Assembly: GCA_949358305.1 (NCBI GenBank)
Contig: OX442315.1
Location: 10,008,427 to 10,072,426 of the forward strand
Direction: 5' to 3'
DNA length: 64,000 bases
Source: Strigamia acuminata
Lineage: Eukaryota > Arthropoda > Chilopoda > Geophilomorpha > Linotaeniidae
A program made the position numbers and the translations under genes. Positions 50,701 through 62,700 of the stretch are shown piece after piece; the first letter of the stretch is position 1; each line of letters begins with the position of its first letter. The notes under the pieces are model-generated. The model ran no database searches, had not been told where the DNA came from, and worked only from the letters and a program-made list of their open reading frames with translations.

Positions 50701-53700
50701 ATGGAAGAGGAATTTGTAGGAATGGTGAGATTTGGCGATAACGGGAGACCCAATTTGAATTTGGGTGAAAAGGAGGCCGGTTTATGAATCGGAATCGCGC
50801 GAGGTTTATGAACCGTTTTCATCATGCCCTATTTAGTCTCTTTTCACTTTATTCCTCAATGAGATGTCGCCTTTTAATAATGTTAATACACAATTGTTCC
50901 AATGAGGAAGTGAGATAGTGTCAAACCAGATTTAACGGAATCGTTGCGGCAGTTTATTGTGTGTTGCGAGTTGTGATGTGCTGCGATAAAGTAGTGCAAT
51001 TAAAATTGGGTTTTGATTATTTTAATTTTTTTTTTTAATTCGTTAAAATTCGGCAAAAATATATAAAATATGTCGGAGTTTCTCAGATTTTATATCTATT
51101 TTGTGGAAATTTATCAGAAATTTATCGAATCTTTCGGAAATTAAACAAATTTATCAAAATTTATCTAATTTCGTCAAAGTTCGTCTAAATTTATCAAATT
51201 TGGTTTAATTCGTTAAATTTGGTTTAAATTCGTCAAATTTGGTCGAAATTCGTCAAATTTGGTCGAAATTCGTCAAATTTGGTCGAAATTCGTCAAATTT
51301 GGTCGAAATTCGTCAAATTTGGTCGAAATTCGTCAAATTTGGTCGAAATTCTTCAAATTTGGTCGAAATTCGTCATATTTTGTCCAAATTCGTCAAATTT
51401 GGTTTAAATTCGTCAAATTTGGTTTAAATTCGTCAAATTTGGTTTAAATTCGTCAAATTTGGTTTAAATTCGTCAAATTTTGTTTAAATTCGTCAAATTT
51501 GGTCGAAATTCGTCAAATTTGGTCGAAATTCGTCAAATTTGGTCGAAATTCGTCAAATTTGGTCGAAATTCGTCATATTTTGTCCAAATTTGTCAAATTT
51601 GGTTTAAATTCGAAAAATTTGGTTTAAATTCGTCAAATTCTGTTTAAATTCGTCAAATTCTGTTTAAATTCGTCAAATTCTGTTTAAATTCGTCAAATTT
51701 GGTCGAAATCCGTCAAATTTTGTCTAAATTCGTCAAATTCTGTTTAAATTCGTCAAATTTGGTCGAAATCCGTCAAATTTTTTCTAAATTGGTCATATTT
51801 TTCGTAAAATTGTCTAAATACGTTAAATTTTGTCTTGAAAAATTTAACGAAACTCTAAAATTTTTGGGAAAAAAAAAGGAGCAATACAGTAGTGAAAAAA
51901 GCTCAATTTTATTGAATTTCCAATATTTTTAGTTGCAAATTTTCTGTTATCTGTTTAAAAATCAAGTAAGCGGATTAACAGATGTCATTCATTATTCAAC
52001 AACAACAACACTATATTTTATTCATCATTATGTCTATGATTGATATCACATTTTCTCTTTCTAGATGTTGATACTCCCGAACCCGATGAGAAGTCGTTGA
52101 TCACTTACATCTCCTCTCTGTACGACGTTTTTCCCGAACCACCCCCAAGACCACCAATTGTGGATCCAGTAAGACGAAATAAATAAATTTATATTAAAAA
52201 ACAACCAAATTAATTTACATTTTGAAACCAAAAATAGACGACCCTGAAAAAATATGAGGAATACAAAGAAATATCCAGCCGCTTACACCTGTGGATTCGC
52301 GAATCCATTTCGATGTTACAAGACAGAAACTTTCCTGGAAACTTGATGGACCTAAAAGTAATTTCCAATAATTTATCAGAGACAATTTATCCGACTAATT
52401 TTTGCACATTTTATTAAATTAGGCCTTACAATCGGATTGTAATCGTTTCCGAGTGGAAGACATTCCACCGAGGTTGGCCGAAAAGCAACGAATTGCGCAG
52501 ATGTATCGAGAGTTGTTGGTAAGTCGACGTAATTTTAATGTCAGCGCAGGTATCGGTATCGGCTGATATTCGGTTGCCGATCATCGGTATCGGCGATACT
52601 GCAAAATATCGATATCGGTCAAAGTCTAATGGAAATCGTATCGCTTTTTTCGATGCAATATATCGCTTTTTCGACAATATATCGCTTTTGTGATATATCA
52701 CATCGAAAAATCCATATATCGCAATATCGTCAAAACAATAGCAAAAATAAAAATTGTAAAAAATTGCATTAGAACATTTATTGAATCAGAACTAAAAAGT
52801 AAAATTAAAATTTGTAAAAAAAAATTTTATTGTAAAAGTTGGGATGCATCGCTAATTGCGATATGTAGTTTGCGATATTTTATTGTGATACGAATGTGCT
52901 GTATTCAGAATCTACAATTGCATTGCGGTGTATCGCAATATCGCATCGGCGTAGTTGGGATTTGTGTTTTAATTTGGTCTTTTTTTGTAGCGCAAGTTTG
53001 AAAGCAAGGAGGAAATGGAGCTCGACGGCGAGCTGGAACCGGATACTCTCGAACGAAACTGGAGCCGAATGTTGAGTGTTCATCAAGAACGAGATTTGGC
53101 TATTAAAGATGAGATTTCGAAGTTGGAACGCTTACAACGCTTAGCCGATAAGGTTAATCGCGAGGCCAAGCAGTGCGAGACGAAACTGGAAGAAATTGAA
53201 AAGCGAATCGAAGAAGTGAGTAAATGGGAGTTGTAAGAGTTTAAAGAAGCGATCTTGGCTGAAGGTTTGGTGTAGTCAACAATTTGTAGCTTATGATTTT
53301 ACATTTTCGAATAGAATTTTGACAGTATTTATTAAAAATGTCTAAAAATTGTCATAATGTTTAAAAATTGGTCAAAATGTCTAAAAATTGGTCAAAATGT
53401 TTAAAAATTGGTTAAAATGTTTAAAAATTGGTCAAAATGTCTAAAATTTGGTCAAAATGTCTAAAATTTGGTCAAAATCTGTAAAAGTTGGTCACAATTG
53501 TCTATAAATTTGTCAAAAATATCTAAAAAATTGTCAAAATTGTCTCAAAATATCTAAAAATTGTCTAAATTGTCTAAAAAATTTTAAAATTTGTCTACAA
53601 ATTTGTCAAAAATGTCTGCAAATTGATCTAAATCTTTAAAAATTGATCTAAATGTCTAAAAATTGGTCAAAAGTGTGTGAAATTTGGTCAAAAATGTGTG

Positions 53701-56700
53701 AAATTTGGTCAAAAATGTGTGAAATTTGGTCAAAAATGTGTGAAATTTGGTGAGAAATGTCTGAAATTTATTCAGAATTTATGAAAAATCAAATTTTATC
53801 AAAATAAATCAACATTAATCAAAACTTATCGGGATAAATGAAAAATTGTCAAAGAACAAAATTAACGATCAATTGTGTCTCTTTCAGGAGGAGAAACGCA
53901 TCGAACGACTCAACCTAATGGATGCTAAGCATAATTGCGACCAATTGGACCGCGAGCTGCGCCAATGCGAGGACAGCATCAAGTCGATGCTGAAAGACGT
54001 GCAGACGCTCAAAGACGGACGATTTCATCAAGCGAACGACCTGCACCGCCGAGTGCAGAGATTGCACCAGCAGTGGGTGCAGATCCGAATGTTGCTGCAG
54101 TCGCGTCTGCTCACCGCCTTATCGAAGCGTTCTTTCACCACCGAGGAAAGAACCGTCACGAGACAGACGCACACCGTGTTCGAATCGAGGCTCGTCGACA
54201 CCAACGAGCAATTTAAGTTTTTGCAGGAGTGCATCGATTGGGTTGAAAATAAATTGGTGACTTTTTTTTATTCTTTTTATTTTATTTTATTTTATTTTAT
54301 TTATTTTATTTTTATTTTTATTTTATTTTAGAAATTTATGGACGATTCGGATTACGGCAACGATTTGCCTTCCATTCAAGTGCTCTTAGATCAACATCAG
54401 AATGAACATAAGTCGATTGATCAGTTCCAGAAGAACGTGGATCAGTGTCATTTTCAGAAGGTGAACTTTGACTGGTTTGGGGAATTGGATTTTTATTAAA
54501 ATAGCTAAATTAGCTATTTTAATTGCGTTTTATCACTTTTAATTGCGTTTTATTACTTTTAATTGCGTTTTATCACCTTTAATTGCGTTTTATCACCTTT
54601 AATTTTGTTTTATCACTTTTAATTGCGTTTTATCACTTTTGATTACGTTTTATTAATTTTAATTGCGTTTTATCAATTTTAATAACGGTTTTTTTCAATT
54701 TTAATAACGTTTTTATTAATTGTAATTACGTTGTATCAATTTTAATTGCATTTTGCCAACTTAAATGGCCTTTTTTAACGTTATGTTTTATTGCTTACCG
54801 TATTTTAAATTGCTTCTGGTCGTTTTAGTGGGTCCTAGTTGCATTTTATTAATTTTATTTTCGTTTTGTCCAGTTTTATCAATTTTTTTCTTTCTCCATT
54901 CTAATTTTTTTTTTTAAAAATGGCATCTCAATTAACGTTTTCTCTACGGGATAATTTTTTAAATTTAAAAATAACACGTAAATCTGCCAATTTCCGGTTT
55001 ATAATTTTTATTTTTATTTTTACAATTTTTTCAGAACAAATTCAAAGGCGAAGAATTATCATTGTATAATCAGCTGCTGCTTAAATTGGAAAAAGGATAC
55101 TCAGAATTATTAGTGAGCCCAAAAAAAAAAAATAAATAATAAATAATAAAAAACGATCAATAAATCATTGACCAATATCAAATCATTAGGTAATATCCAA
55201 CAAACGTTTGTCCGATTTGGAAACGCTTCTCGATTTCATCCGATCAGCAACTCAGGAATTAATGTGGATGAACGAGAAAGAGGAGATCGAGTTGAGCCGT
55301 GATTGGAGCTCCAAGAACCTCGACTTAGTGGAAATTGAACATTATTACGAGGTAGAATAAATAAAAAATAAAATTTTATTTTAAATTAATTTTTGTTTTT
55401 TAGTCTTTAATGAGAGAAATGGAGACTAGAGAATTGCAAAAGACAAACGTTCAGGACGAAGGCGAACAACTCGTGATGGGCCACCACCCGGCAGCCAAGT
55501 GTATCGAAGCGTACATGGCCGCCATGCAAACTCAGTGGTCGTGGCTCATCCAATTGACAATTTGCTTGGATACTCACTTGAAGAACGTGTCCGTCTATCA
55601 CCAATTCTTCAGCGAAGTTCAGGAATACGAGGACTGGATTAGTCGCCAGGAACAGAAACTCGACTCCGTTTACAGCAAGAGCGATTTCGGGTTGGATGAG
55701 GGCGAGAAACGACTCAAAGAGATGCAAGTGAGTCGCGCCAACCGATTTTTTTCAGTCTAAAGAAAATTAAAGAGTTCATTTTAGCTGCAAAAAAGTGCAT
55801 TTTAGCTACAAAAAAGTGCATTTTAGCTGCAAAAAAGTGCATTTTAGCTGAAAAAAGTGCATTTTACTTGCAAAAAGTGCATTTTACCTGCAAAAAAGTG
55901 CATTTTACCCGCAAAAAGTGCATTTTACTTGCAAAAAGTGCATTTTACCGGCAAAAAGTGCATTTTACCTGCAAAAAGTGCATTTTGTTAGCTTCAAAAA
56001 TTGCATTTTAGTTGCAAAAAGTGCATTTTACCTGCAAAAAGTGCATTTTGTTAGCTTCAAAAATTGCATTTTAGTTGCAAAAAGTGCATTTTATCTGCAA
56101 AAAGTGCATTTTACCTGCAAAAAGTGCATTTTACCTGCAAAAAGTGCATTTTACCTGCAAAAGTGCATTTTACCTGCAAAAAGTGCATTTTACCTGCAAA
56201 AAGTGCATTTTACCTGCAAAAAGTGCATTTGGTTAGCTTCAAAAATTGCATTTTAGTTGCAAAAAGTGCATTTTACCTGCAAAAAGTGCGTTTTAGCTGA
56301 AAAAACTGCATTTATTATGACCAAATATGCATTTCTGAGAGAATTAAATGCACTTTGCAACTAATAAATTCCTTTTTTTAGACAAAAATACAAAACTAAA
56401 TATTTTTCAGGAACTTCGAGACGATTTAACTCGCTACGGCGAAATCGTCAACTCCCTTATCGCACGAAGCAAAGACGTTGTTCAACTGAAGCAGCGGCGC
56501 CAATCTGTAGCGCGACCACTACGCGTCAAATCCATCATTGCCTACAAACAAGTTGGAGTAAGAATTAATTAAATTAAAAAAATAAAATGAGAAAAACAAC
56601 TGAAACGTTGATTGAATTCGCGCAGATGAGCACGAGAGAAAAGGAAATGTGCACGTTGTACGACAACTCGCAGAAAGGCAAATGGAAGGTGATGAATTCG

Positions 56701-59700
56701 ACCGGCAACGAGGGCCTCGTGCCCGGCGTCTGTTTCACCATCGAGCCGCCGAACCAGGAAGCCGTGGACCGCGCGAACAAACTCAAACGACATTACGACA
56801 CGTGCGTGACATTGTGGCAGAAGAAGCAACGGCGCATGCGACAAAATATGATATTCGCCACCATCAAAGTCGTCCGATCGTGGGACCTCGGACAGTTCCA
56901 AGCGATGGAACCGGCGCAGAGAGACGCCATTGCGAAGGCGCTCAACGACGATGCGCAGAAGTTGATTCAGGAAGGTCCTTCCGACGACCCAGGACTCAGA
57001 CGACTGCGCGAGGAGATGAAGCGATGCAACGATCTGTTTGCGGAGTTTAAAACGAAAATGGCGCGCGGGGAAAGTGAGTTTTCCGACCAAAAATCATTAG
57101 AAAATAGTGGAAAATTGCCCAAAATTTCAAAAAATAGTCAAAAATAGTCTAAAATTTTAAAGAATAGTGAAAAATAGTCTAAAATTTCAAAAAATAGTAA
57201 AAAACAGTCTAAAAATACCAAAAATAGTGGAAAATAGCCCAAAATTTCAAAAAATAGTAAAAAATAGCCCAGAAATTGTGAAAATAGCTCAAAATTACAA
57301 AAATAGTGAAAAATAGCCCAAAATTACAAAAAATTGTGGAAAATAGCCCAAAATTACAAAAAATAGTTAAAAATAGCCAAAAATTACCAAAAATAGTCAA
57401 AAACACCCCAAAATTACAAAAAAAATAGCAAAAATTCATCAGAATTGTAAAATTCTATAAAATTTACCCAAATTTTGTCAAATTCTTTATAATTTACCCA
57501 AAATTTGTCAAATTCTTTAAAATTTTCCCAAGATTCCTAAAATCAACCAAAAAATCGCGAGAAATCCCCAAATATCAAAAGAAATCTTCAAAATCACCTT
57601 AAAAAAATCGCGAGAAATCACCAAATATCATAAGAAATCTTCAAAATCACCCCAAAAAATCAAGAGAAATCTCCAAAAAAAATCTAAAGAAATCTCAAAA
57701 AATCAAGGGAAATTTAAAAAAATAACAGAAATTTCAGAAAATCAGGAGAAATTCCGAGAAATCCCAAAAAATCCAAAAATTCCAAAAGAAATCAAGAAAA
57801 TCCCAAAAAAATTGGAGAAATTCCCAAAAAATCACGAGAAATCCCAAAAAATGAAGAGATATTTCCAATATCCGCCAAAAAACATGACGAGTAAATAAAA
57901 AATTGTAAATAAAAATTTTGTTTTAGGACGAAGCCCGACCAAAGCTGTGGCGTCCGACTTCAACGAGACCGCCGGCCCCCTGCAGAAGTCGTTGGACGAC
58001 GCGGAACGCGTTCTGTCGTCGCGCTCGCACGCCGCCATTCCGCGGGACCTGGACACACTGGAGCACACGGTCATCGAGCACAAGGGATTCGAAAACAGTC
58101 TCCAGCTGTACGAGGTGCAGGTGGCGAACTGCCAGGACGCGTTCCGCAATTTGCCGCGCAAATCGCCAGCGTTCCAAGCCCGAATGGACGCCATCAACGA
58201 GAAATGGGAGATTTTGTGGTCCTTGTCGCACGTGTACATCGAACGATTGAAATGCGTCGAAATTATACTGACCAGCGTGGAAGAAGCGACCCAGCTGGTC
58301 TCCGAATACGAACTAAAACTCGCCTCGAGCGACGACATGCCGTCCGAATTGGATCAACTCAGGCGGATCCACCAGAATTTATTGGTGAGAAGAAACGCAA
58401 CTATTGAATATTTTAAATTTTAAAAATTAAAAAAATATATTTTTTTTTAATTTAAAAATTTTAAAAAATTTTAAAAAATTTATTTTATTTTATTTTTAAA
58501 TATTTTTTAATTTTTTTTTTAAATTTTTAAATATTTTATTTTATTTTATTTTTTTTTAAAATTAGGATTTGCAAGGAACTATGCAGCAACACCAACCGTT
58601 GATCGACCGACTCACCGACGATTTGGTCCGTTTGAGAAGATTGGCGGAGAAGAGCCGACCGAAGCAGCATTCGCATTCAGACATCGACAAGTTGGAAAGC
58701 GATGTTAAGAAAGTGACGTATCGGTGGAATAATGTCTGCATACGAGTGATTGAAAGGTTTGAGTCAAATATGGGCAAACGAACAGCAATGCACTTTGTTT
58801 TGCCTAGGACATCTATTTTTGCCTAAAAATGGAAAAAAAAATATTAATTACATGTAATTAATATAATTTTGCGTGTAATTAATATAATTTACGTGTGATT
58901 AATATAATTTTACGTGTGATTAATATAATTTTACATGGGATTAATATAATTTTACATGTAATTAATATAATTTTACGTGTAATTAATATAATTTACCATC
59001 TAATTAATGTATTTTTACATGTAAAATGGCATATTCACGTGAAATTAATGTATTTTTACATGTAAAATGGCATATTCACATGAAATTAATGTATTTTTAC
59101 ATGTAAAATGGCATATTCACATGAAATTAATGTATTTTTACATGTAAAATGGCATATTCACATGAAATTAATGTATTTTTACATGTAAAATGGCATATTC
59201 ACGTGAAATTAATGTATTTTTACATGTAAAATGGCATATTCACATGAAATTAATGTATTTTTACATGTAAAATGGCATATTCACGTGAAATTAATGTATT
59301 TTTACATGTAAAATGGCATATTCACATGAAATTAATGTATTTTTACACATAAAATGGCATATTCACGTGAAATTAATGTATTTTTACATGTAAAATGGCA
59401 TATTCACGTGAAATGTATTTTTACATGTAAAATGGCATATTCACGTGATATTAATGTGTTTTTACATGTAAAATGGCATATTCACATGAAATTAATGTAT
59501 TTTTACACTTAAAATGGCATATTCACGTGAAATTAATGTATTTTTACATGTAAAATGGCATATTCACATGAAATTAATGTATTTTTACACTTAAAATGGC
59601 ATATTCACGTGAAATTAATGTATTTTTACATGTAAAATGGCATATTCACGTGAAATTAATGTATTTTTACATGTAAAATGACATTTTTAAATGTAAATTA

Positions 59701-62700
59701 ATTTTTTTACTACATTTTTTGCATAAAAAATGCATTTATACAACTTTACACGTAAAAAGAGATTCTCTAATTTATTTGAGAATATCTAGCGAGAAGTTTT
59801 GCTTGGGAATAAACAGAAATTCACCACCGATTTATTCATTCGTTAGGTTGAGGAGTTGCGAAGCGACGTCAGAGCTGTTGTCGCTTTACCGCAACACTAT
59901 GGACAAAGAGCGAATGTGGATGAACCAAACGGAAAATAAAGTGAAGCAACTGAGACCCTTGCAAGGACTGCGGCCTCAGCAAGTTCAGAACGAAGTCGAA
60001 GCCGTCATGGTAAAATGAAATGAAATAAATTTAATTTAATTAAAATTGCACAAATTAATTAAACGCAATTATTTTCCCAGAATACATATCGATTAATCGC
60101 CGACCACAAGACTGATATTGAGAAAGTGAACATACTTGGGGGAAGATTTATTCGCGAAGCGAAGGTAAATCGATGGAAATTGGGAGTTTTTGTTTTCGAT
60201 AGCAAATGGTGGGATTTGTTTGAGCACAGATTTACGACATGCGTCTGAAACACTACAAAGATAGTTTGGAGGACGTTCACCCAAGTTTGGACGCGAGCCT
60301 TACTAAGAAACCGAAAATTCAGTCCGGTGCCGACCTGGTCAGTCAAGAACTGGACCGACTCAACGACAAGTTCAATGAACTTATCAACAAACTCATCCAG
60401 CGTCTCAACACCACTTCGACAATGGTCACAAAGGAGTACATCACCAAAGTATTATTATATTATGTTACCGTTATTGTGAAAAATTTAGTGAAATTTGAAT
60501 TATTTTATGAAAAATTTAGTAAAATTTGAATTTTTTTATGAAAAATTTAGTGAAATTTGAATTTTTTTATGAAAATTTTTATAAAAATTGAATTTTTTTA
60601 TGAAAATTTTTATAAAAATTGAATTTTTTTATGAAAAATTGACTGAAATTTTAATTTGTGACAAAAAATTGAGTTTTTTTTAAAAAAAAAGAATAATAAT
60701 TTGTAATAAATCTCTAGATAAAAATGTACATCATCGAAGCCCAGCCGATCGTGCTGAAGACGTTCCGCACGGAATTCAACATCTCGCGCATCGGAACCGA
60801 CGACGTTCCCATGGAGATCGACACCTTGGACGGCCAGCTGAGCCAGGGAACCACCGTGATCGACGGCAACACCAAGACCACCGTCTACTCGAGGTCTCTC
60901 ACCCGTCGCACCATCCGCACCGAGTCGATGGAAGTGGACCAGGACGAAGACCCGCGCACGTCGTCGGCGTCGCTGACCCTGACCTTCAACGACGAGCGCG
61001 ACCCATCGCCGACCCGCAAGACGGTCGTCACCGAGATCGTGCGCAGCAGGCGCCAGGAGACGAGCCCTTCGCCGCCCCACTCGCCCACTCGCAGCACGAT
61101 GCAATTCACCGAGATCCGGAGCTCCTCGAACCGCGTCGAGCGCATCGAGGAGGGCGTGAGCACCGAGTTCGTGGTGAACCTGCGCGGCGTCTACAACACC
61201 CGCACCACCGAGTGGATCACCCTGTTCCAGGCGATCAAGTGCCACGTGATCGTGCTCAACACCGGCCAGTACGTGGACACGAAGAGCGGCAAGAAAACGA
61301 CCATCCAGGAGGCCGTCAACAAGGGCCTGATCGACCGGCTGTTGGCCGACCGTTTGTTCCAGGTTTGCGGGATCGTTGATCCCAAGACGGGCATCGAGCT
61401 GACGCTGTTCGAGGCGATTCAGAAGGGCCTGTACGACGCCGAGCGCGGCATGTTTGTGGACGTGAAGCGCGGCACCGTCATCAGCGTGAGCGAGGCGGTC
61501 AAAATCGGAATAGTCAAAGAGGACAAGGTAAGATACTTGGTCGAGCTGCGCATAATCAAAACGACCGCATTAACCCTAACGGAGGCGATCCACGAGGGGT
61601 TCGTTAACACGCAAACGGGGGAGTTTCGAGAGCCGAAAACGGGCGAACTGATGCCACTAGGCGACGCTTGCAGCAGGGGCCACATTGTGGTGGACCCCGA
61701 CGACGACGACGTGAACTATGCGGGCGGGTCGTGTCTGTCGGACGCGATAAGCCAGGGGCTGGTGGAGCCCGCGTCCGGGCAGTTTGTCGACCGGAATTCG
61801 GGGGAGAAGTACACGGTCGACGAGGCGGTGGCGCGAGGACTGCTTAATCGTAACGTGGCCGAAGTAACCGATACTAGCACGGCCGAACGACTAACGGTGA
61901 CGGAGGCGGTTGAGCGAGGAGTCATCAATGTCCAGGCGGGGAAGTTTGTCGACAAAAAGTCGAGGGAGAGGCTGAGCCTGCAGGAGGCGCTTCGGCGTCA
62001 ACTAATCTCGCGACCGCTAACAATTAAAGACGCTCACGACTTAGAGCTGCTGCAGCCTGACGGCCGAATAACCGACCCTGTAACCAAGCAACAACTAGCG
62101 ATTCTTGAGGCGGTGGGGAGGGGACTGCTGGACACAAATGTTCAGTGCGTGATTCATCCGGAGACTGGAGAAGTGCTAACGCTCCCTCAGGCCATTGGTA
62201 GAGGGGTGGTAACTGTCCGAGGGGAGTTTTATGACGAGACCACTAACCGTTTGACCAGTCTGAACGATGCCGTGGAGAAAGGGCTGATCACGTCGGTCTG
62301 TCGGAAGATGTTGTTCGATGTCGATGCGTTTAGGGATCCTGAAGCGGGCGAGGATGTGAGTTTCAATGTGGCCGTGAGCAAAGGGATCGTGCATTTGAGG
62401 TCGGGGATGGTAATGGACCCGGAGTCGAAGAAGCCGATAAGCATGCAGGAAGCGTTGAGCAAGAGACTTGTGCAGCCGCAGATAGTGGAGATGCTCGGCA
62501 AAGAGATCGGGATCAACGATAAAGGGAAGGAGTTGACGGTCTTGGAGGCCGTTGGCAAGGGGTTGATAGATCACAAAAGCGGACAGGTGTGCGATCCGGA
62601 AAGCAAGCGACCGATGTCGTTGGTCGAGGCCATGGAGAAGGGTTTGATCACCCCGCAAGGAGCGAGCTTGTTGAAGGCTCTGCTCAGCATTACTGTGACA

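Larger units (their letters stand above)
48180..52064 (+). other. Intron inside CH2, repeat-rich
   Basis: From left to right: ACGCCGG-type repeat (48210-48300), TCCGGACAAC repeat (48520-48612), a near-perfect MITE (48636-48986), a ~213-bp pogo-like tandem array (49490-50200) and a 20-bp minisatellite (51180-51790). No exon was recognised. Confidence 0.6.

Noticed and set aside
51239-51447. ORFs with repeated [16 protein letters not shown]
   Set aside because: Translation of the 20-bp minisatellite; 20 bp steps through all three frames, giving a 60-bp protein period.
55918-56300. 112- and 78-codon ORFs with repeated [14 protein letters not shown]
   Set aside because: Translation of the 20-bp intronic minisatellite between two well-supported plakin exons.
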